Origin: Terriglobales bacterium
Lineage (GTDB): Bacteria; Acidobacteriota; Terriglobia; Terriglobales; Acidobacteriaceae
Assembly: GCA_035651995.1 (NCBI GenBank)
Contig: DASRER010000039.1
Span: 1 to 64,000 of the forward strand
DNA: 64,000 nucleotides
Direction: 5' to 3'
The position numbers were made by a program, and so were the translations under genes. This document shows, piece after piece, positions 60,360 through 64,000 of this stretch. The notes under the pieces were generated by a model. That model was not told the origin of the DNA and did not search any database. It was given only the letters and a program-made list of their open reading frames with translations. How positions within the stretch are numbered: position 1 is the stretch's first letter; each line of letters starts with the position of its first letter.

Positions 60360-61761
60360 ACCCTTCCAGCGACAGCAGGAACGGCTGCTCGAAAGCGTCG
60401 GCCAGCCAGCGCAGGAAGCGCGCCGCGTCGGCGCCGTCAATCAGCCGGTGATCGTACGAAAGCGAGAGCGGCAGCATCAGCCGCGGCTCGAACCTGTCGC
60501 CGCGCCACACCGGCTCGCGCTGCGCCCGCGCCATGCCCAGGATCGCCACCTCGGGATGATGGATGATCGGCGAGAAGAAGCTGCCGCCGATCCCGCCGAG
60601 GTTGGTGATGCTGAACACGCCGCCTTCCATCTCTTCCAGCCCGAGCTTGTGCGTGCGCGCCTTCTCCGCCGCCTGCGCCAGCTCCGCCGCCAGTTGGATG
60701 ATGTTCTTCTTGTCCACGTCGCGGACCACCGGCACCAGCAGCCCGCGGTCCGTGTCGACCGCCACGCCGATGTGGACGTATTTCTTGTAAACGATTTCTT
60801 CCGTCGCCAGGTCGAGTGACGCGCCGAACTGCGGAAACTTCTTCAGCGCCGCCGCCACCAGCTTCAGCGCGATCGCGGTCATGGTGAGCTTGCCGCCTGC
60901 CTGCTCGGCGCGCTTGGCAAAGCGCTCGCGCAGCGCTTCCAGGTCGGTGATGTCGGCCTTCTCGTTCTGCGTGACCCGCGGAATCGTCCACGCAATCTGC
61001 AGGTGCCTGGCTGTCGCCCGCCGGATGCTCGACATCGGCTTGCGCTCGACCGCGCCCCAGCGGCTGAAGTCGGGCAGCTGCGCGGCCGGCAGCGCAACCC
61101 CGGCGGCAGGTGCGGGCGCACCCGCGGCGGCCTTCGACCGCTCGCGCGCGTGCCGCTTCACATCGGTTTCCGTCACCCGGCCGCCGGCGCCCGTGCCCTG
61201 CACCTGCGTGATGTCCACGCCAATCTCGCGCGCCAGTTGGCGCACCGATGGCGACGCCGGCACGTCCGCCGGCGAAATTCCTCCCACCGGCGCGCGCGAC
61301 GGCGTGGGTGTGTAGCGCGCAATCGGCGGCAAATCTTCCGGTGCGGGCTTCGGCTCGGGGCGAATCGGCGTCACCTGCGCCGCCGGACGCTCCTCGGCCT
61401 CCTGCGCCGGCTCTGCCGGCTTGCCCGTCACGTTCGATTCAGGCGCGCGTGCCGCTTCCGGCCTCGGCGACTCAACTGCAACCGGCGCTGCCTTCGCCTC
61501 GGTCTTCGGAGCGCCGCCGTTCGCCCCATCGCGCAGCGAGAGAATCGCCTGCCCGACCTTGACCTTCTCTCCTTCTTTCACGTGGATCGCTTCCACCGTG
61601 CCGCCCAACGGCGCCGGCACCTCGATCGTGGCCTTGTCGGTTTCCAGCTCCAGCACCGCCTGGTCCTTCTCGATGCGGTCGCCAACCTTCACCAGCACCT
61701 TCACCAGGTCGCCGGCGGTTACGTTCTCACCCAGTTCGGGGAGTTTCACTTCCGTGCTCAT
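60358..61761 (-). CDS. aceF: Dihydrolipoamide acetyltransferase (E2)
   Basis: A 467-residue E2 of pyruvate dehydrogenase. One lipoyl domain (residues 1-78; lipoyl Lys is K43 in ETDKATIEVP), a Pro/Ala/Glu-rich linker, the E3-binding domain near 165-200 (ASPSVRQLAREIGVDITQVQ), then the catalytic domain ending with SYDHRLIDGADAARF whose His is the active-site base. Paired with a homodimeric E1 (aceE). ATG at 61761 with GAAGAGG upstream; a much longer open frame upstream overlaps aceE and is not real. Confidence 0.96.
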   Translation of the reverse strand: MSTEVKLPELGENVTAGDLVKVLVKVGDRIEKDQAVLELETDKATIEVPAPLGGTVEAIHVKEGEKVKVGQAILSLRDGANGGAPKTEAKAAPVAVESPRPEAARAPESNVTGKPAEPAQEAEERPAAQVTPIRPEPKPAPEDLPPIARYTPTPSRAPVGGISPADVPASPSVRQLAREIGVDITQVQGTGAGGRVTETDVKRHARERSKAAAGAPAPAAGVALPAAQLPDFSRWGAVERKPMSSIRRATARHLQIAWTIPRVTQNEKADITDLEALRERFAKRAEQAGGKLTMTAIALKLVAAALKKFPQFGASLDLATEEIVYKKYVHIGVAVDTDRGLLVPVVRDVDKKNIIQLAAELAQAAEKARTHKLGLEEMEGGVFSITNLGGIGGSFFSPIIHHPEVAILGMARAQREPVWRGDRFEPRLMLPLSLSYDHRLIDGADAARFLRWLADAFEQPFLLSLEG

Positions 61762-61825
61762 GCCTCTTCGCTCACCTGTCTCACGAAGCCCCGGGCGCCG
61801 GCCACCGGGCGCCGCGTTGCCGATT

Positions 61826-61854
61826 GGCCAGCTGGCAGCCGGCAGCTGGCAGCC
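61826..61854. repeat. Heptamer array (GGCAGCY class) after aceE stop
   Basis: GGCAGCC GGCAGCT with a third GGCAGCC, preceded by GGCCAGCT; it ends 2 bp from the aceE stop at 61857. Confidence 0.7.
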
Positions 61855-61856
61855 AT

Positions 61857-64000
<2,144 letters not shown>

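Overview
The window is GC-rich bacterial DNA with long runs of co-directional genes and no tRNA, rRNA, insertion sequence, phage gene or CRISPR array that I can recognise. The content points to an Acidobacteriota (Terriglobia/Koribacter-like) chromosome. Evidence: an acidobacterial-type secreted VWFA protein, several very large secreted BNR/VPS10-type beta-propeller proteins, two secreted S9 peptidases, a secreted PIG-L deacetylase with NEW3-like regions, and a homodimeric-E1 pyruvate dehydrogenase operon. This assignment is inference from gene content only.

Layout. 1-5 kb: the start of a glycosidase gene, a MarR regulator, a response regulator plus an RsbW-like ATPase, a structured RNA (about 1864-1997), a PA2169-type four-helix protein, and two low-complexity proteins of unknown role. 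5-11 kb: smc, then a purC-cvpA-Fis-like operon with a clear sigma70 promoter. 11-19 kb: a secreted repeat protein, an SDR, YtxH and DUF948-like envelope/stress proteins, the sulfur-relay pair iscS-mnmA, and citrate synthase followed by a 750-bp repeat-rich gap. 19-33 kb: an amidohydrolase and a small secreted protein, then a 12-kb minus-strand cluster that starts with a TetR regulator at a perfect operator palindrome. The cluster encodes enoyl-CoA hydratase, aldehyde dehydrogenase, a BoxB/PaaA-type diiron oxygenase, both subunits of a class I CoA-transferase, a dienoyl-CoA-hydratase-like crotonase, and a three-subunit molybdenum hydroxylase resembling 4-hydroxybenzoyl-CoA reductase. 33-44 kb: PIG-L deacetylase, amino-acid permease, MFS exporter, DinB-like, PilZ, TPR and ClC genes, ending in a second copy of the structured RNA (43376-43505) and a strong terminator. 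44-59 kb: secreted peptidases and beta-propeller proteins, a VWFA protein and msrA. 59-64 kb: lpd, aceF and aceE (aceE truncated at the right edge).

Three things stand out. First, the two intergenic RNAs share a conserved core inside a closing stem whose bases differ but remain paired, and each begins 7-8 nt after a -10 element: they look like paralogous, independently transcribed structured RNAs of a family I cannot name. Second, nearly every intergenic gap in the second half carries short degenerate repeats with a period of 7 bp (sometimes 8), and about fifteen genes have such an array or a palindrome overlapping or within 5-6 bp of their stop codon; in two genes the array has become the C-terminal coding sequence. 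Third, the aromatic-CoA-like cluster mixes parts normally seen in reductive (HcrABC, Dch) and oxygenase-based (BoxB) pathways, and has a secreted repeat protein translationally coupled between two subunits of the molybdoenzyme.
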